Counted from the stretch's first letter, positions 10,630 through 22,936 are shown. The stretch: 64,000 bases of DNA from Paracentrotus lividus (GCA_940671915.1 CALNVZ010003429.1:18522986-18586985); one strand, 5' to 3'. Translations and numbers: made by a program. The notes: generated by a model not told the origin, from the sequence alone.

Positions 10630-13600
10630 GATATTGCCTTATTTTGGAAAGAAGTTTAACTTCAATAAAAAATAGGCGTATTAATCATTTTCTCACAGAA
10701 AATTATGAAACACGACGAGGAATAATGCTCAACACAATTATTCAAGTTTATACTATATTCGCAATACGTGATTTTCGTGTAAGCAACGTCTAAATTTGTT
10801 TTCGCGACGGTAAGTCCCATCATTTTAATCATTTCTAATCATTTTCTCAGAGAAAATGATTAATACGCCTACTTTCTATTAAGTTTCCAGTTCATTAACC
10901 ATTGTGGGTGCAATTTGGGGTCAAAGGGAGATCATCGATATCCACTCTTTTTTTACAAAAGTTTCGTTAGAAAAGCATGAAAACAAACACAATTGTAAAT
11001 AATAATAGAAAAGATATAAAGACGATAAATGGAAGATACTTCTCATAGAAAACCATAGATAGGCCTACATGTATGTATTGAAAAAATGCAAACGGACGCT
11101 TTGATAAAAGAAAAGTATTATGAATACATAAATATGATGGTCAGAAATGGTATCTAGCAAAAACTACAGACGAAAAACTACCTAATCATATCCTTTTCCA
11201 CTTGATGACGGTAAATTATACTTTGTCGCAATACATTGTCTTCACATAATTATTGTGTTCATCAATATTGTCATGTGTATTTAATATGCTTATAATGCTT
11301 AAAGTATCGTTGGTAAACATACATTTGGGAATGCAATACTAAAAGATTTTCATTTGGTAGTAATTAGTGTACAATGCGGTGAAGGATAAAGCGTCACCCC
11401 AAGGATAAAGCGTCACCCCAAAACATATTTTTTTTAATAACTGTATTTTACGGTAATTATTAAATACTAAAAATTCGAGGACATCAAACAAAAAGTAATA
11501 TGTAACCACGTTTAAGTATTATATTTATTCTATGTGTTATAGAAGTGCATGATGAGTAGACAATGGTATTGTCATATACCTGTAAAACCGTATCCTCCAG
11601 GCTGCATATGCCAGCCCTGCCAAGGATACCAGTAGGAGCAGGAAAAAGAATACAGCAAGACCTAGACAAAGTATAAACCAAAGAGATTCATTTTCTCCAG
11701 ACAGGTTGATATGAAAGACGACGAGGGGTCAAAACAATTATTCAATTTGTCAGATGTACTATACTTCGCAATACGTGATTTTCGTGTATGCAACGTCTAA
11801 ATTTGTTTTCACGACGGTATTAGTCCCATATTCGAGATTTCGTTATCATTGAACTAAATTATACAACAGAATAAAATATTTTATCCTTAAGGGACCAATC
11901 CTTCATTATTTCGATATTTACTTGTACACGGAAGTGCCATTATCAATTTGAATACGTAGACCTATGATTATTGGGGTACTGCAATTATCGCAAATAAATA
12001 ATTCCACTTTTACATCCATGAGGCAACAACACAGTTCCAGCATTCGTTCTGGACAGGCCCAATTGTTTCACAATAAGAGCTCCATTATGTTTGGGCATGG
12101 ACAGATCCAATATTTTTAATTAGCTGAGGCTGGATCTGTTATTACAACGTGTCACACAATATTATTCAAAGTTGTATAAAGATATACATGTATATACTCG
12201 ACTTTTGTCTGTTAGAGGTACTGGTTCGTGCCGTTTCGACGTGCGAACATACGTGTCTTTTTTATTTAAAAATCGTTGACTCCGATGCCTTTGAACGGTT
12301 AAACATAGGTGTTTTGTGAAAGTGTATGCGGAAAGTGAATGTAAATGGAACAGCGTCATCTAATTTGCAAACTCTACGATCGTATTCTTAAAACAGGATT
12401 ATACATGCAGCTAGGAAAGTAATTACTTTACAAAACCGTAAGGGAGCTTAGTAGGAATGTGGCCTAATATGTAATTATTGCCCGAGCTGTACATGTGTAG
12501 CATCCATTTCAAAGACATATTTATCAGTGTTACCTGTAGATACCGGAGAGGTTGGTGCTACTAGTCTTTCGGGATGTTTAGTCGTCTCATTTGGGCGAAT
12601 TGTAACGGAAGTGGTGTCTGTAAGAACATTAATGACAACAATGATAATTATAATTGTAAAGATGATGATGATGATGATGATAATTTTCGGCACTACAAGA
12701 CTCATAAGAAAAGCACTGGAACATCAATAATTTTGAATAATTTTGATGCTTTTTGTTATTAACGAAAAGTTTAGCAAAATGAAAATACCGACTGGTCCTG
12801 TTTTGCTAAAATAGTAATAATATTTATAATTATAATCAGAGACATAAAGTAATGTAAAAAAAATATCAGATAATTACAAAATAGAAAAAGACTGTAACTC
12901 CAGGTACGTTAACGTGCCTACAGAGTCAATGCTATAGTTTAATATTCCTCCGTGGTTTCAACATTTTTTTATTTTTTATTTTTTAATTCTTTATTTATAT
13001 ATTTATTTATTTTCTATGTATTTTTTATGGGGGGAGGTTGTTTTTTGTTTTTTGCTCAATTGGTATTGAATCCAATCATGCCAATGGACATGCTGATCAG
13101 TGTAATAACATTTTTTTCACGTGATACGGCGCTCTGTCAAAAGAAATTGTGATTATTATAAATATTGAAATTACTGATTGATGTGGCTGAGAAGACATTT
13201 ATTACCGTATCTTATGCAGGAAACTCCAACATCTTCCATGTGGTCGCAGTCATGAACACCATAATCCTGCCGCATGCAATGTCCAATATTGTCCTCCGTT
13301 CCTTTACATTGTACCTCATCCAAGAGAATGACACCTGACCCTTCACCAAACCTAGCGCAACATGAGTACTCTTCTGCAGCATCGAACCCCAGCATCCTAC
13401 AGACAACGTTCGAGTCCAGGATGTTCCAGTTGTCATCACAGACCGTACCCCATCTTCCCTGGTGGAACACCTCGACGCGTCCCTCGCTTTCAGACTGCCC
13501 GCCAACCAGACGAACCGTAAGATTGTCTGTTTTGTGGTTTATGACAAAATAGAGAAAGACAGACGGATAGATAGGTAAAGAGAGGGGGAGCGGGAGCGAG

Positions 13601-16600
13601 AAAAAGAGAGATTTGATGAGGGATAAATATGCCTTGGAGAATTCAAAAGGCGAAATGGTAGAATATTTTAAATTATTATTTTAACAAAGTAAATTTATGT
13701 ACGCGTCAGACAATTGAAAAATAGAATTTTGGCGCCTCATCCATTCCCCTGATAACTTTCATCGAAAAAGGAAAAAGTAAGTTTATCTATATATAATTTT
13801 TGCAACCCAGTAATGATGATTTTCACCAGCTTTATTTTCGCCGATCCATTTTACTTTTCGGTTAATCTTCGAGTAGTCATCACTCATCACTATTGAATTG
13901 ACAGTCAAATTGGTTAACCCATTGGGAACAGACCAACACCCTACTCTCCTAATGATGATAATAATAAAAAATCGTAATAATTATTATAGAAGTAATAATA
14001 ACATTAACAATAATAAAAAAGATATATAATAACCTCTCTTCAAGCAGGACACCCATAAGTCATCGTGGTGATCACAGTCTGTAACTCCCAAAGGATAAGC
14101 CGGATCGCACTGCAGAATATCCGACTCCTTGCCTTTGCATCGGGGTTCTCGCATCAACACCGTCCCTGCACCAGGTGCATACCATGACGGCGCTGATAGC
14201 GTCTCCGCCGCGCCGAAATAGCCAAGATTCCGACACACTACGGACGAGTCGATAGACGTCCAGTTCTTCTGACAAGCGGTGCCCCAAGCACCAAAGACGA
14301 ACAATTCTAAACGTCCCTGGCTAGGGTCGGGGCCATCTCGAAGACGAACCCTCGTGGTTGCTAAAGTTGCGAAGGGGTATAAACATGATAGAGGTAACCA
14401 TGAAATTCAACTCTTTGACACGTTTTTGTCATCAATTTTACGAATTACCTTCTCTATACAGGTGAGAGTCGAGGTTTTGCAATTTTAATAGATTGTGCAG
14501 GCCCAATTTTCTGGAGATAATAGCGCCACCATTACGTTTGGGTACGGGCAGATACTTTCAACTGAGTGACGTATTGCTGGATCCACTACAGCCATAAATG
14601 TATAAAGCATGTTAGACATATAGGAGGCAAAAATAATTCATAAAAACAGTAATCAAATCCATTTTAATCATTAATATTGCCATACACACAAAAAGAGAGA
14701 ACAAATCCATAAACAAATAGCCAGATGTATAGATAATTTTTCCCTAATAAACAGCACTTTGATAACGCCTTGCAAAAAGAAAATTCGTATACTCATCTAG
14801 TCTCTAAACACAGTTAACGCCTTGGCCTAAAAATCCTTAAAATCTTTGACTGTGATTTCGTAATTGCCTGAGTGTGCTGAAATATACTAGAGTCACTCCA
14901 GCATGAACCAATATAAGCCAGAAAGAAAAAACGTAAAGATGACCATATATTTGTGATTTTTAGCCTGTTCAGCCCCCTCCCCCTCCACTTCCAAAATCGC
15001 TCCGCGGCCCCTGAAAGCAACATTTCCACCTTAAAATGAATTTGACACTTCACCTTCTCCAGAGCAGATAACACCGGAATCCTCGCCGCGTTTGCAATCG
15101 TGGTCTTCATACCCATCATAAAGAGTGCAGTGTGCTATGTGACTCTCCATACCGTTACACAGAAAGTTGTCCAGGAAGATCCGTCCTGGACCCTCGCCGT
15201 ACAGAGACAATCCGTTAGGGGAATCTGCTCTAGGATAGCCGAGCATGCGGCAGACGACATTTCCACTATTCAAGTCCCAATTGTCATCGCAAATCGTTCC
15301 CCAAGATTCTTTGTAGAAGATTTCAACCCGACCTTCGTTTGGGGAGTCTCCGCCAGCAAGACGCACAGGAACTATGATCAATTGAGAATGAGAATACGAA
15401 ATTTACGATATGATGTGTAGTATCATTCAGCATGGAAGAACAAGAATCTTGAAGATATAGGTGAAGAAATCATCTAAATAATCGATTTGTTGAGCCATAA
15501 ACAATAGTATCGCGTACTACCACTACCAGGACCACGTATAATACCGCAACCGGTGAACTCATACACAAAAGAATGCTTTGGCTTTTTAAAAACCAACTTG
15601 ACATTTAAAAACAATACATCTGTAGTCATACATTGGTATTTTTTTTTTATGCTGCCGTTCGTGAGAGGAGGATGCACATTTGCCTCAATTTTTTTTTTCA
15701 ATTCACCGAGCAGCAAACAAGAGGAGTGTCTTTAAGCGTGAGCCCTTTCAACCTCGCCCCATGGCGATTACTATTTACTTGTTTGCATAATATAGATATA
15801 TTGACTGCTTTGAGGGACATGGTCGTTTCTAGACTTCTCAAGGGAATCTCCGCATCTGCTATAACCCAAGACCGCAGGTCGCGGGTTATGGCAGATTCGG
15901 AGATTCCCGAGAGCAGTCTAGAAACGACCATGTCCCGAAAATAAAAGCAATCAATATATATTTTATATGCCGAATCTAAAAACAACAAACATGGTCTAAT
16001 TTTGACCTAGAACTAAGTCTAAGTGAAGTTTACGATCTAGATTCTAAAATAGGCCTAACGTTAGATCTAACGTTAGACTAGCTTAGAGTCATGAAAGTTA
16101 AGTCAGTTCGAGCCTCTGGCTCTGCAGGCCACAATGCATGCTCACCACATGCACAGGCAACACATTTGCATTCTACTTACAACTAACTGCAAAATGCCGA
16201 GGAAGCAGGCCCTCCAGATTAACCTCTAAATCGCTTGTTTAGATCAACATCGTCATCGGAATTCAGGCTTAACGCTCAACTAGAAATCTGGGATCCGTTC
16301 TAGCGCGACGAAAGAATTTGTCTACGCTGCGCGCACGCGCGTTGACGCACAAGCAGCGGAGTTGTCTAAAATTATCGACCAAATCGCGCTGCAAATTATG
16401 GTATCTGAAATAAAGCGCATGCGCAGCAGCCTTGCACGTAAACAAATGGGGATCGCACTATGCCCATGGGCAAAAAGTACTGTAAAAATGTTCTATTGAC
16501 CGGTAAAACCGGGAAAAATGTCTATGGCGGCCGTAGGTCAGATTATGACTGCACTTTCAACCAATCAGAAGACAGGATTATTAAAGATTCTTAAAATGAG

Positions 16601-19600
16601 GTATATAATATGTGATATCTTATGAGCTTACTATTATAAAAGTAATTGCCCTTCATAGGACAGCATCGCAGCCGCTGTGACCCGTTGTTCATATAAACTT
16701 TGCTATGTAGGCCTGCCTAATTTGGTGAATTTGAAACAAGTATTTAATGTATATTGAATTTATTTGTGGTTCTGCTTACGTGATGTACAGGTAACTCCAA
16801 CATCATTTTCATGTGTGCAATTATGAGTGCCATTTTTCCTTGGTGAACATTTGTCAATGTTCGACTCATTCCCTGAGCAATCCATCTCGTCTACATGAAT
16901 ATCACCGGTGCCTAGACCAAATGGTGACCCGACATAGTAGCGTTCAGCGAAAGCGAATCCGAGCACTCTGCACACGACATTGGCCTCTGGAAGACCGAAG
17001 TTGTTGTCGCAGATAGTTCCCCAAGAACCTTGCTGATACAGTTCAACCCTACCTTCCATTTCCGTACTCCCTCCTTGTAGCCTTATTGCTGCAGATAAGA
17101 AAATACATGAGAAAAAGGTGGAGAGGAAAAAATGAGGGAGATGAAGATTTATTCATTAATTTATCTAACAATATTTCGAAAGAGTACCTCTGCTTTCAAT
17201 TTGAAATAAAACAAATATAAATGAAAGCGTACGACAAACCATTATTAGATAAAAATCAAAACAAGATCTCCACTATGCTTTCGGACTAAAGTAAGGCCAT
17301 GTAATCATGATTTCTTTAATTCTCTATAGCTGTTCCTTCGCAATAATAATTTCAGGAAAGATTTCTAATTGCTTGTAATTATATGCATGACTTATAAAGT
17401 CCTGGAATTCGGGACAACGTCAGCTTTATTCATTATGGTTATTGAATGTTTTAATAACTCACAAAGGCCAGGACTATTCTCGAAGGGTGACTAAAGTTAG
17501 TAGGCCTACTAAATATGTAGCCGTGTTGTTCGAGACAATAACAAGGCCTACTAAATATGTATTTAGCAGCTAGGCCTTCTAAATCTAGTCACCTCGTATA
17601 CCGGCCATTATGCATGTTATGTCTACTCCGTAGAGGTATACCAACATAGATCGACGTGGTAAATCCTTTAATCGTGCCGATTATACTTACCTTCTCCTTT
17701 ACAGGCGACACTCACACCTTCATTTTGAGTACACGTATGGAAAGCCGAATTCGTGTGAGGGCAGTGAGCAATATTCTTCTCATCTCCTTCACATACCACA
17801 TTATCTTGGACGAACCAATAATCAAGGTCGCTGCTCAAGCTATCCTCGGCATCAGATCCAGATCCAGATCCGGATCCGTCGAAGGTCGTAATACTTTTTC
17901 TATAACCTAGAGTTCGGCAGACGACTTCGGCGTCGTTGGCCATCCATTTCTCATCGCACATTGGTCCCCATTTGAGGTCGTAAAAGACCTCTACGCTTCC
18001 CTCGGACGGGACACTGCCACCAGTTAGTCGAATGTGCAGTGGTTCTAAAGCGACAAACAAAGACTATTGGTAGTTTAAGTTTCCTCAACCCGATCAATGA
18101 TACAAACGTTTAACAATATACGTAACCCTCTGGCTATCCTACAACCAGGGGGGGGGGAGGAGGGTGGGGTGGGGTTGAGATCTCGGCCGCTGATCATGCG
18201 AGCGCCGTGAAAATTTGCAAAATGGTAGTGTGGATGTGATGTACAAGTCTGTATAGTTCATTTTTCTTTAATTTAGGTTTTCCCGGTCAAGTTTAAACTA
18301 TCTCTGATCAATTTGACATTTCTTTCGAGCGCTTTTGTCCGAAATGTGATCGCGATTACAAATCTGTAATGAAATTCGTTTATGTGTAGCCAAAATCAAA
18401 CACCGTTCAATCCAATTGCAAATTGCGCCGACGAATTTGCTGTTGTGAGCAGTCGCATTCGTCAATGTTCGCTCAAATTCGTCCATTCGTAAAATTCCCT
18501 TCTTCTAGTGAATTCAAATTCGTTTTGGGGCATCCACTTTAGAAATAACTGTATACAAATTAGTAATATTAGGTTTGGGTAGAAAAATAAAATTTGGGAG
18601 GGGGCCGTGAAGTGTTTTTGTCAGAAAAGAGGCTGATCATGGGGGAAGGGGGAGCCTGAGCTTGGAAAACACGACAACGCACACGCACACAAAACAAAAA
18701 AAACAAACTAAAAAAAACATAAGCTGATTATAATGTTTGGCGTTTTTATCAGAATGAATTAAAAAACTATATGTCTGCTCGAAAACGAATGTTTACAAAA
18801 AGTACAATAAAACAAAACTAATGTGTATAAAACAGAGTAGGGGCTGTAGCCCCCTTCCCTCACTCATTCATTAGAAACTTGCATAACATGAGGGGGTAGG
18901 GGGGTGCCTTCGGCCATGGGGGGGGGGGTAGATTGGTCAGTCGGGTCGCGCAATCTATTTTTTCTATCATTTTTCCTCTTCTTTTTTTTTTCTTTTTTTT
19001 TTTTTCCTGGGGTGGGGGGCTTTCCCGCTGGGCCCCTGATCCAACCTGAAATGGTCAATAGACCAAGTGACAATTAGATCAAGTTTTTACAAAAATTTAG
19101 ATTAGACCAAATAGCTTGTAGACAGGCGCGGCTCCCGTCACCCAGGAAAAAACAAAACAAACAAAAAAAAGGGAGAGAAAAGATGCAAGATCGACAATAT
19201 TTACCAATAAACCGTACCCCTGTGACCGTTACATGATGACGTTCTAGTACACCGAATGCCGCAAAGAAAAATAACAAATTGTCCCTTTTCGTTACTAAAA
19301 GTGCCCTTTTTTCTTGGCTACATAGGACACTTTTCATATTATAAAAAAAAAACATTTTAGACATCTTGAAAGGCCCACGGACAACTTTTTTTTTTGTAAA
19401 AAGGGGCACTCTTGTTACTAAAAAAGAACCTTTTTCCCTCCACAGTTTCTTTTTTTTTTAACCCAAATTTTTCCGCTCGGTCGCTATGCAACCTCGCATA
19501 AAAAGGGAATACCAAGCGATACGCATGAGACCAATTACCCTGCTGCCAGAGGCAACTATTGTAAAAGAGTGTTGTCAAAAGCACATAGGCCTATTTACAT

Positions 19601-22600
19601 CCCTCTAAACGTATTTTAATGCCCTTTTTAGCACTTATGTTTTTAAAAATCATTTAAAACATGTAAATTTATTTGCAATTGGTATCTAACATTATCATGG
19701 GGGCAATAATTTTACACTTTGTTTAAAGTGTGTAATAAAACTGTAATGTTGCTTAAACTTTAAATGTTGCTTAAAGCTGGTGTATAGTTTCGGGAGAAAA
19801 AAAAAATTATTTTGATTCACATTAAGATAAATTATGATAGATTGAATCCAATAACTATAATAAAGCAAATTATAGTACTTGAAATCTCGTTTTAGTGTCT
19901 TTATTTCATAATATAAGGATAAAAAAAGATAAGTCGGGGACCCGTCACAGATTAGCGCTCACGTGGAAAACCAATGGGGATTCTCTTGTGTGGGTGTTAC
20001 ACACAGATCGTTCGCACTAATTCACGCCGTAACTTCGGGCGTGCGAATTTGTCAGCAGAGGTCTAAACGGCAGTTGGATTGCGCTATATTCGAACTTTAT
20101 AAATGAAATTCATCGGAAATATTGAAAGGAATGTCACAAGATCTCTCACACATATCTTTTAGTGCAATGTGGACAACATGTAACTACATTTGATCGGTTT
20201 TGTGCCAATTCCTTTTTTGCTACCAAAACTATACACCAGGTTTAAACTCAAAAATGTACATTTTTCTTTTAAAAGGGGGCACTTTTAAACTCTCAAAAAT
20301 CAATATATTGAACAGCATAATAAATTAAAATACTACTTTTATACCCCGCCCCTCCCTATCCCATAACTTTTGCTCATTATGCCACTGAGGTAAATGGCCC
20401 CCTTTTCAGAAAAAAGTCCCCCCCCCCCACTTTCAAATTCGTTCCGCAGCCTCTGAATACAAATTATTGCATATAAATTTATTATGTGTTTACCATGGGC
20501 GCCACCGTGGCCCCTTGCTTCGTGTGTTCACACGGATAGGCCTAAAACGTTTTAAATTGCATGCCTAAAAACGAATTTGACTGCTGGAAGCTCACCTCCA
20601 CTTCCTTTTTACAGCTGGGAATTTTTTTTAATTGATCGCACGAATTTGATTTCATGCACATTGACGAGGTTCACTGCACATGAACACTTTTGATCGCACA
20701 TAAACGAATACGAATGGTCATTAACGATTATGAAAGAACATAAACGAAATCTATTGCTCTTAACGTTAACTTAAATTACCGATAGCCCCGCTCCGGGAAG
20801 GTTTCGTTTAAATTGACTGAACATTAACGAATTCGATTGAAAAGAGTTTAAAATCGACCGGGAAAACCTATAATAAGATTTTATGTTACATTAATTAATT
20901 ATGCTAATTCATGCATAACTCATACTCTTTGCTCTATTTACCAAAGACACTAAAAGAGAGCTCCTATAATGCTTTTTTTTTAATTATTATTATTACTTTT
21001 TTTATGAATTTCTTATTTCGACCTTTTGCTTTCTTTACTTTGGGGCAAAATTTATTGCAAAATCTTTTTGAAGCACAATCAAGCCAAAACCAAATCGAAT
21101 TTATCAACAAACAAAAAAATGAAAATAGTAATATCTTTTTAGGTGATAAAACTCCATTTACCTCATGTACCTTGGCTTTGTACACAAAATTGTGTTTATG
21201 AGCCGTTTTCGGTCTGGCGGATATTTTTTACAATCGTGCAGCTTAGTAACGATATGCCCAATTTTTGCTAAAATGGTGGGTCGAGCGATAACGCTCATTG
21301 CCAACTCTCAGCATCAGCCTACAAACTGTGATGGAGCAGACCCAGGTTCGAAACCCAGTCACGTCTCTTGGATGGTGAGGTTAAAGGTCGGTTCCAGACG
21401 TAAGTAATCATATTTGATGGATACACGTCTGTCAAAACACAATCCCCCTCCCCTTTCCTGGTTTTAAAAGATTCGCAAGACTTGAAAGTAAAGAATCAGT
21501 GAGCGGCGCAGCCAAAAAAAATCGCGGGGTGATATGGTCGCGAAAAATGTTGATGGGCTTTATGGTAAAGCGGAGGTCCAATGTCAAAAAGAGGATTTTA
21601 ATGTTACTCGTGTAAAAACTATGCACAACTTGCTCGTATTTATATTTCGTATGAATTCAAAAGAACCATGCTATCTATATTTATTCACATTTTCCCAAAA
21701 TATTTTGCAAAATATCTATTTGGATATTTTTAACAAATGATCCAAATACATTTACCCAGTATTATGTAAAAACTGGTGCTTCATATCTATCTAAACAAAA
21801 AGTTAATTCGTTCCAAAATCACAAATTTGATTTCAACGATAGCTATGATATCCCAACTAAATATCCTATATTGAAGTTTGCTACAATGTAATTCGAATGA
21901 GACCATGATAATTTAATTTTTAGTTATTATGTTTTCAGTTCTTATGTTAGTTCATTACATCACAATTTCAAAGAAACAGTCAAATAAAAATGCATACCAA
22001 TAGATTCATCATAATTATATTAATGATAATAAATATGTCACATATCTTAATGTCAGGAATCCTTGACCTTGACAACAGCAAGACAAAAAGTATGTGGACA
22101 GGGCTGTGTTTCACCAAGTCGTTACAAATGATTTTAAGGACGACTGATGATATGTTCTTCTGCTAATTGATAAGGCACGTGTGATTAATATAGCACCAAG
22201 AACAAGTTCCAGCCAAGGAACTGATCTTTACAGATGACTAAAAGAAATGTCTTCATTCCCAATGACTGACTTTAGCATTCATGTACTATATTCCCATTCT
22301 TTGATTGATTTTATTCTGCACACTATTTATATATTTACTTATTTATTTATCTATTCACTAATTGTTTTATTTAGCCAGGGTAACCCCGTCAGTATTGTTG
22401 TACTTGGGGGCCCTGCAAAAGAAGATATATACATACATATGAAAATTACAGGAAATTATTAGAAATGAACAGCTGAACAAAGAGAAAACAATGATATTCA
22501 TAATGACAATAGGCATATAAGACTTATGTAATGTAATATATATAGAAATGATTTCTGCGTCGGTTTTATGTTACCAGACTAAAAAGAAATACAATTTGAA

Positions 22601-22936
22601 TGAAAAACCGTAGAGACAAAATATATATATATATATATATATATATCCAGTACTGTTTATGAATGACATGTTTTAAAAAAATGATGCATGATATACATGT
22701 TTTGAAATATGACTCATGACAATGTATCATAATATGCAGACTACATTATGCGACCGGACGACCCGACAGCCTTCTGTCATGTTTAAGGATAAAACCCCAC
22801 CCGAAATGATTTGCCAATACAGATATTTACCATTCCTCTGAGCATTCGAAGATGATGTTGTATGACCTAGTTGAAAAACATACAGCAGGACATAAAGAAA
22901 TAGTCTGACAGTTAATCCATTCATGATGCTTGTCAT
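6862..22936 (-). CDS. Five-SRCR transmembrane receptor with tyrosine-motif tail
   Basis: The ten-exon model joins (minus strand) 22936-22831, 18044-17691, 17088-16780, 15371-15054, 14360-14034, 13526-13206, 12617-12534, 11694-11580, 8601-8361 and 6999-6862. The total is 2313 nt, 770 residues, with every junction in frame and GT/AG. Layout: signal peptide 1-35; SRCR domains at about 36-153, 154-256, 257-362, 363-471 and 472-578; Ser/Thr linker 579-606; TM within 607-644; cytoplasmic tail 645-770. SRCR domains are extracellular Cys-rich recognition modules. The tail tyrosines Y742 (YEAP), Y749 (YEVP) and Y758 (YEDV) resemble SH2-docking sites, so a signalling receptor is inferred. The likely setting is cell-surface recognition, perhaps immune. 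Introns 1 and 8 carry large transposons. The gene is divergent from the matching short-tail gene at 40151-46565. The transcript start and any untranslated exons are not determined. Confidence 0.85.
7156..7935. mobile_element. TIR element (TTAACCCTAATCAGACTGGGG), in intron 9
   Basis: TTAACCCTAATCAGACTGGG at the left and its complement at 7912-7934 bound about 780 bases. Just inside, both ends carry CCATCATGG flanked by G and C runs. Related copies lie at 52392-52916 and 18123-21565. The interior is AT-rich and non-coding. It lies in the last intron of the SRCR gene. Confidence 0.75.
8227..8283. repeat. (AT)n microsatellite
   Basis: A poly-A tract followed by about 28 AT dinucleotides, in the last intron of the minus-strand SRCR gene, about 80 bases from the exon at 8361. 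Confidence 0.95.
8361..8601 (-). CDS. Tail exon 9 of minus-strand SRCR receptor
   Basis: 241 nt, entered in phase 2 (AG of the TM exon plus G gives Arg) and left in phase 0 at donor CAG|GTGATT. It encodes 80 hydrophilic residues starting RERAIEAKRDL. Y669 (NSYAKSF) and Y699 (EYKVL, a YxxL/YxxPhi-like site) are present. Read-through past the donor would stop after VIVTLV. An inner donor-like CAG|GTGAAG at 8426/8425 would change frame, so alternative tails are possible. Confidence 0.75.
9047..9148. mobile_element. Small hairpin MITE
   Basis: CCATATTCATAAAACCTTC at the left is matched by the reverse complement ending GAATATGG at the right, about 100 bases in all. It lies in intron 8 (between the TM and tail exons) of the SRCR gene. 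Confidence 0.6.
11580..11694 (-). CDS. Transmembrane exon of minus-strand SRCR receptor
   Basis: 115 nt, phase 1 in, phase 2 out (TTTTACAG|GTATAT). It encodes ENESLWF, then a long hydrophobic run rich in Leu, Phe and Val (about 25 residues), then a basic stop-transfer WRIRFYR. The intron phase pair 1/2 is the same as the TM exon of the plus-strand gene at 45582-45663. This is a single-pass type I membrane anchor. Confidence 0.85.
12534..12617 (-). CDS. Ser/Thr linker exon of minus-strand SRCR receptor
   Basis: 84 nt, phase 1 in and out, between acceptor TTCTTACAG and donor ACAG|GTAACA. It encodes 28 residues rich in Thr, Ser and Pro, with one N-glycosylation sequon (NETT). It is likely an O-glycosylated stalk between the last SRCR domain and the membrane. 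Confidence 0.75.
13206..13526 (-). CDS. SRCR domain 5 (membrane-proximal)
   Basis: 321-nt phase 1-1 exon. Motifs: VRLVGG, EGRVEV, WGTVCDDNW, NVVCRMLG, FGEGSG, DEVQC, GHC, VHDC, EDVGVSC. Eight cysteines: the six of group A SRCR domains plus a vicinal CC in YSCCARFGEG. It closely resembles the membrane-proximal domain of the plus-strand gene (44293-44643). The donor is ATACG|GTAATA. Confidence 0.9.
14034..14360 (-). CDS. SRCR domain 4
   Basis: 327-nt phase 1-1 exon: VRLRDG, WGTACQKNW, SVVCRNLGY, REPRCKG, VTDC and LWVSC give six cysteines (group A pattern). It is more divergent than its neighbours: GTVCDD is replaced by GTACQK and the FGxGxG turn by YAPGAG. Confidence 0.87.
15054..15371 (-). 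CDS. SRCR domain 3
   Basis: 318-nt phase 1-1 exon with VPVRLAGG, EGRVEIFY, WGTICDDNW, NVVCRMLGY, YGEGPG, FLCNG, AHC, DHDC and SGVIC. Six cysteines, group A pattern, no CC doublet. The donor is GAAG|GTGAAG. Confidence 0.9.
15793..15960. mobile_element. Hairpin MITE, near-perfect core 15814-15936
   Basis: GGGACATGGTCGTTTCTAGA at 15814 is exactly complemented at the right end (15936). The arms stay about 90% complementary almost to the loop, and flanking TATATTGA/TCAATATA extends the pairing. Sense and antisense reading frames across it give look-alike peptides, an artefact of the palindrome. It lies in intron 3 of the SRCR gene. Confidence 0.8.
16780..17088 (-). CDS. SRCR domain 2
   Basis: 309-nt phase 1-1 exon after acceptor TTATCTGCAG. 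Motifs: IRLQGG, EGRVELY, WGTICDNN, NVVCRVLGF, DEMDC, DKC, HNC and DVGVTC. Six cysteines. The donor is CAC|GTAAGC. Two NxS/T sequons (NESN, NGTH) are present. Confidence 0.9.
17691..18044 (-). CDS. SRCR domain 1 with Gly-Ser insertion
   Basis: 354-nt phase 1-1 exon, the longest SRCR exon of this gene: HIRLTGG, SVEVFYDLKWGPMC, EVVCRTLGY, NVVCEG, AHC, HTC, VSVAC. Six cysteines. Between C3 and C5 an insertion with four Gly-Ser pairs followed by acidic residues (DAEDSLSSDLD) replaces the usual FGxGxG loop. At DNA level it is a GGATCC/GATCCA-like short repeat, so expansion by slippage is likely. The donor GAAG|GTAAGT is canonical. Confidence 0.88.
18275..20869. mobile_element. Nested TIR element with TA target duplication
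   Basis: Ends GGTTTTCCCGGTC and GACCGGGAAAACC, flanked on both sides by TA, suggest a Tc1/mariner-type or derived non-autonomous element. No transposase was recognised. Subterminal regions carry inverted GAATTTG/CGAATG-rich words. The interior holds simple repeats (18960-19020) and a further element at 19777-20239. Confidence 0.65.
19777..20239. mobile_element. Innermost TIR element
   Basis: CTGGTGTATAGTTT at 19777 is complemented by AAACTATACACCAG ending at 20239, bounding 463 bases without a coding region. It is nested within 18275-20869. Confidence 0.65.
21278..21458 (+). mobile_element. Probable tRNA-derived SINE
   Basis: About 180 bases interrupt the outer element exactly where the copy at 7156 reads through (the AAAATGGTTT site), with TGGT on both sides as a probable short target duplication. 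It carries GGTTCGAAACCC at 21345-21356, a match to the tRNA B box, about 50 bases after a weak A-box-like segment. A non-tRNA body ends near GTCTGTCAAAACACA. Origin from a tRNA gene and Pol III transcription are inferred. Confidence 0.6.
22831..22936 (-). CDS. Signal-peptide exon of minus-strand SRCR receptor
   Basis: An ATG at 22934-22936 (a second in-frame ATG lies four codons later) starts MTSIMNGLTV, a hydrophobic core LFLYVLLYVF, then QLGHTTSSS, ending in phase 1 at AATG|GTAAAT. This phase matches all SRCR exons. The plus-strand gene has an equivalent first exon. Linkage across the transposon-filled 4.8-kb intron is inferred from phase and strand. Confidence 0.7.

Larger units (their letters stand above)
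18123..21565. mobile_element. Outer TIR element, third copy of the 7156 family, interrupted
   Basis: The left part (18123-18274: TAACCCT, G-run, GATCTCGGCCGCTGATCATG) and the right part (20872-21565, reverse complement of 7190-7780) match the elements at 7156 and 52392. Two later insertions, 18275-20869 and 21278-21458, split it. It occupies intron 1 of the SRCR gene, between signal-peptide and first SRCR exon. Confidence 0.65.

Noticed and set aside
15633-15988. Two open frames of about 100 codons on opposite strands with similar peptides (MVVSRLL...)
   Set aside because: Both are translations of the same palindrome (15814-15936); the similarity follows from the inverted repeat.
21278-21360. 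Functional tRNA gene
   Set aside because: A B-box match is present, but no full cloverleaf or acceptor stem pairing could be drawn; better read as a SINE head.
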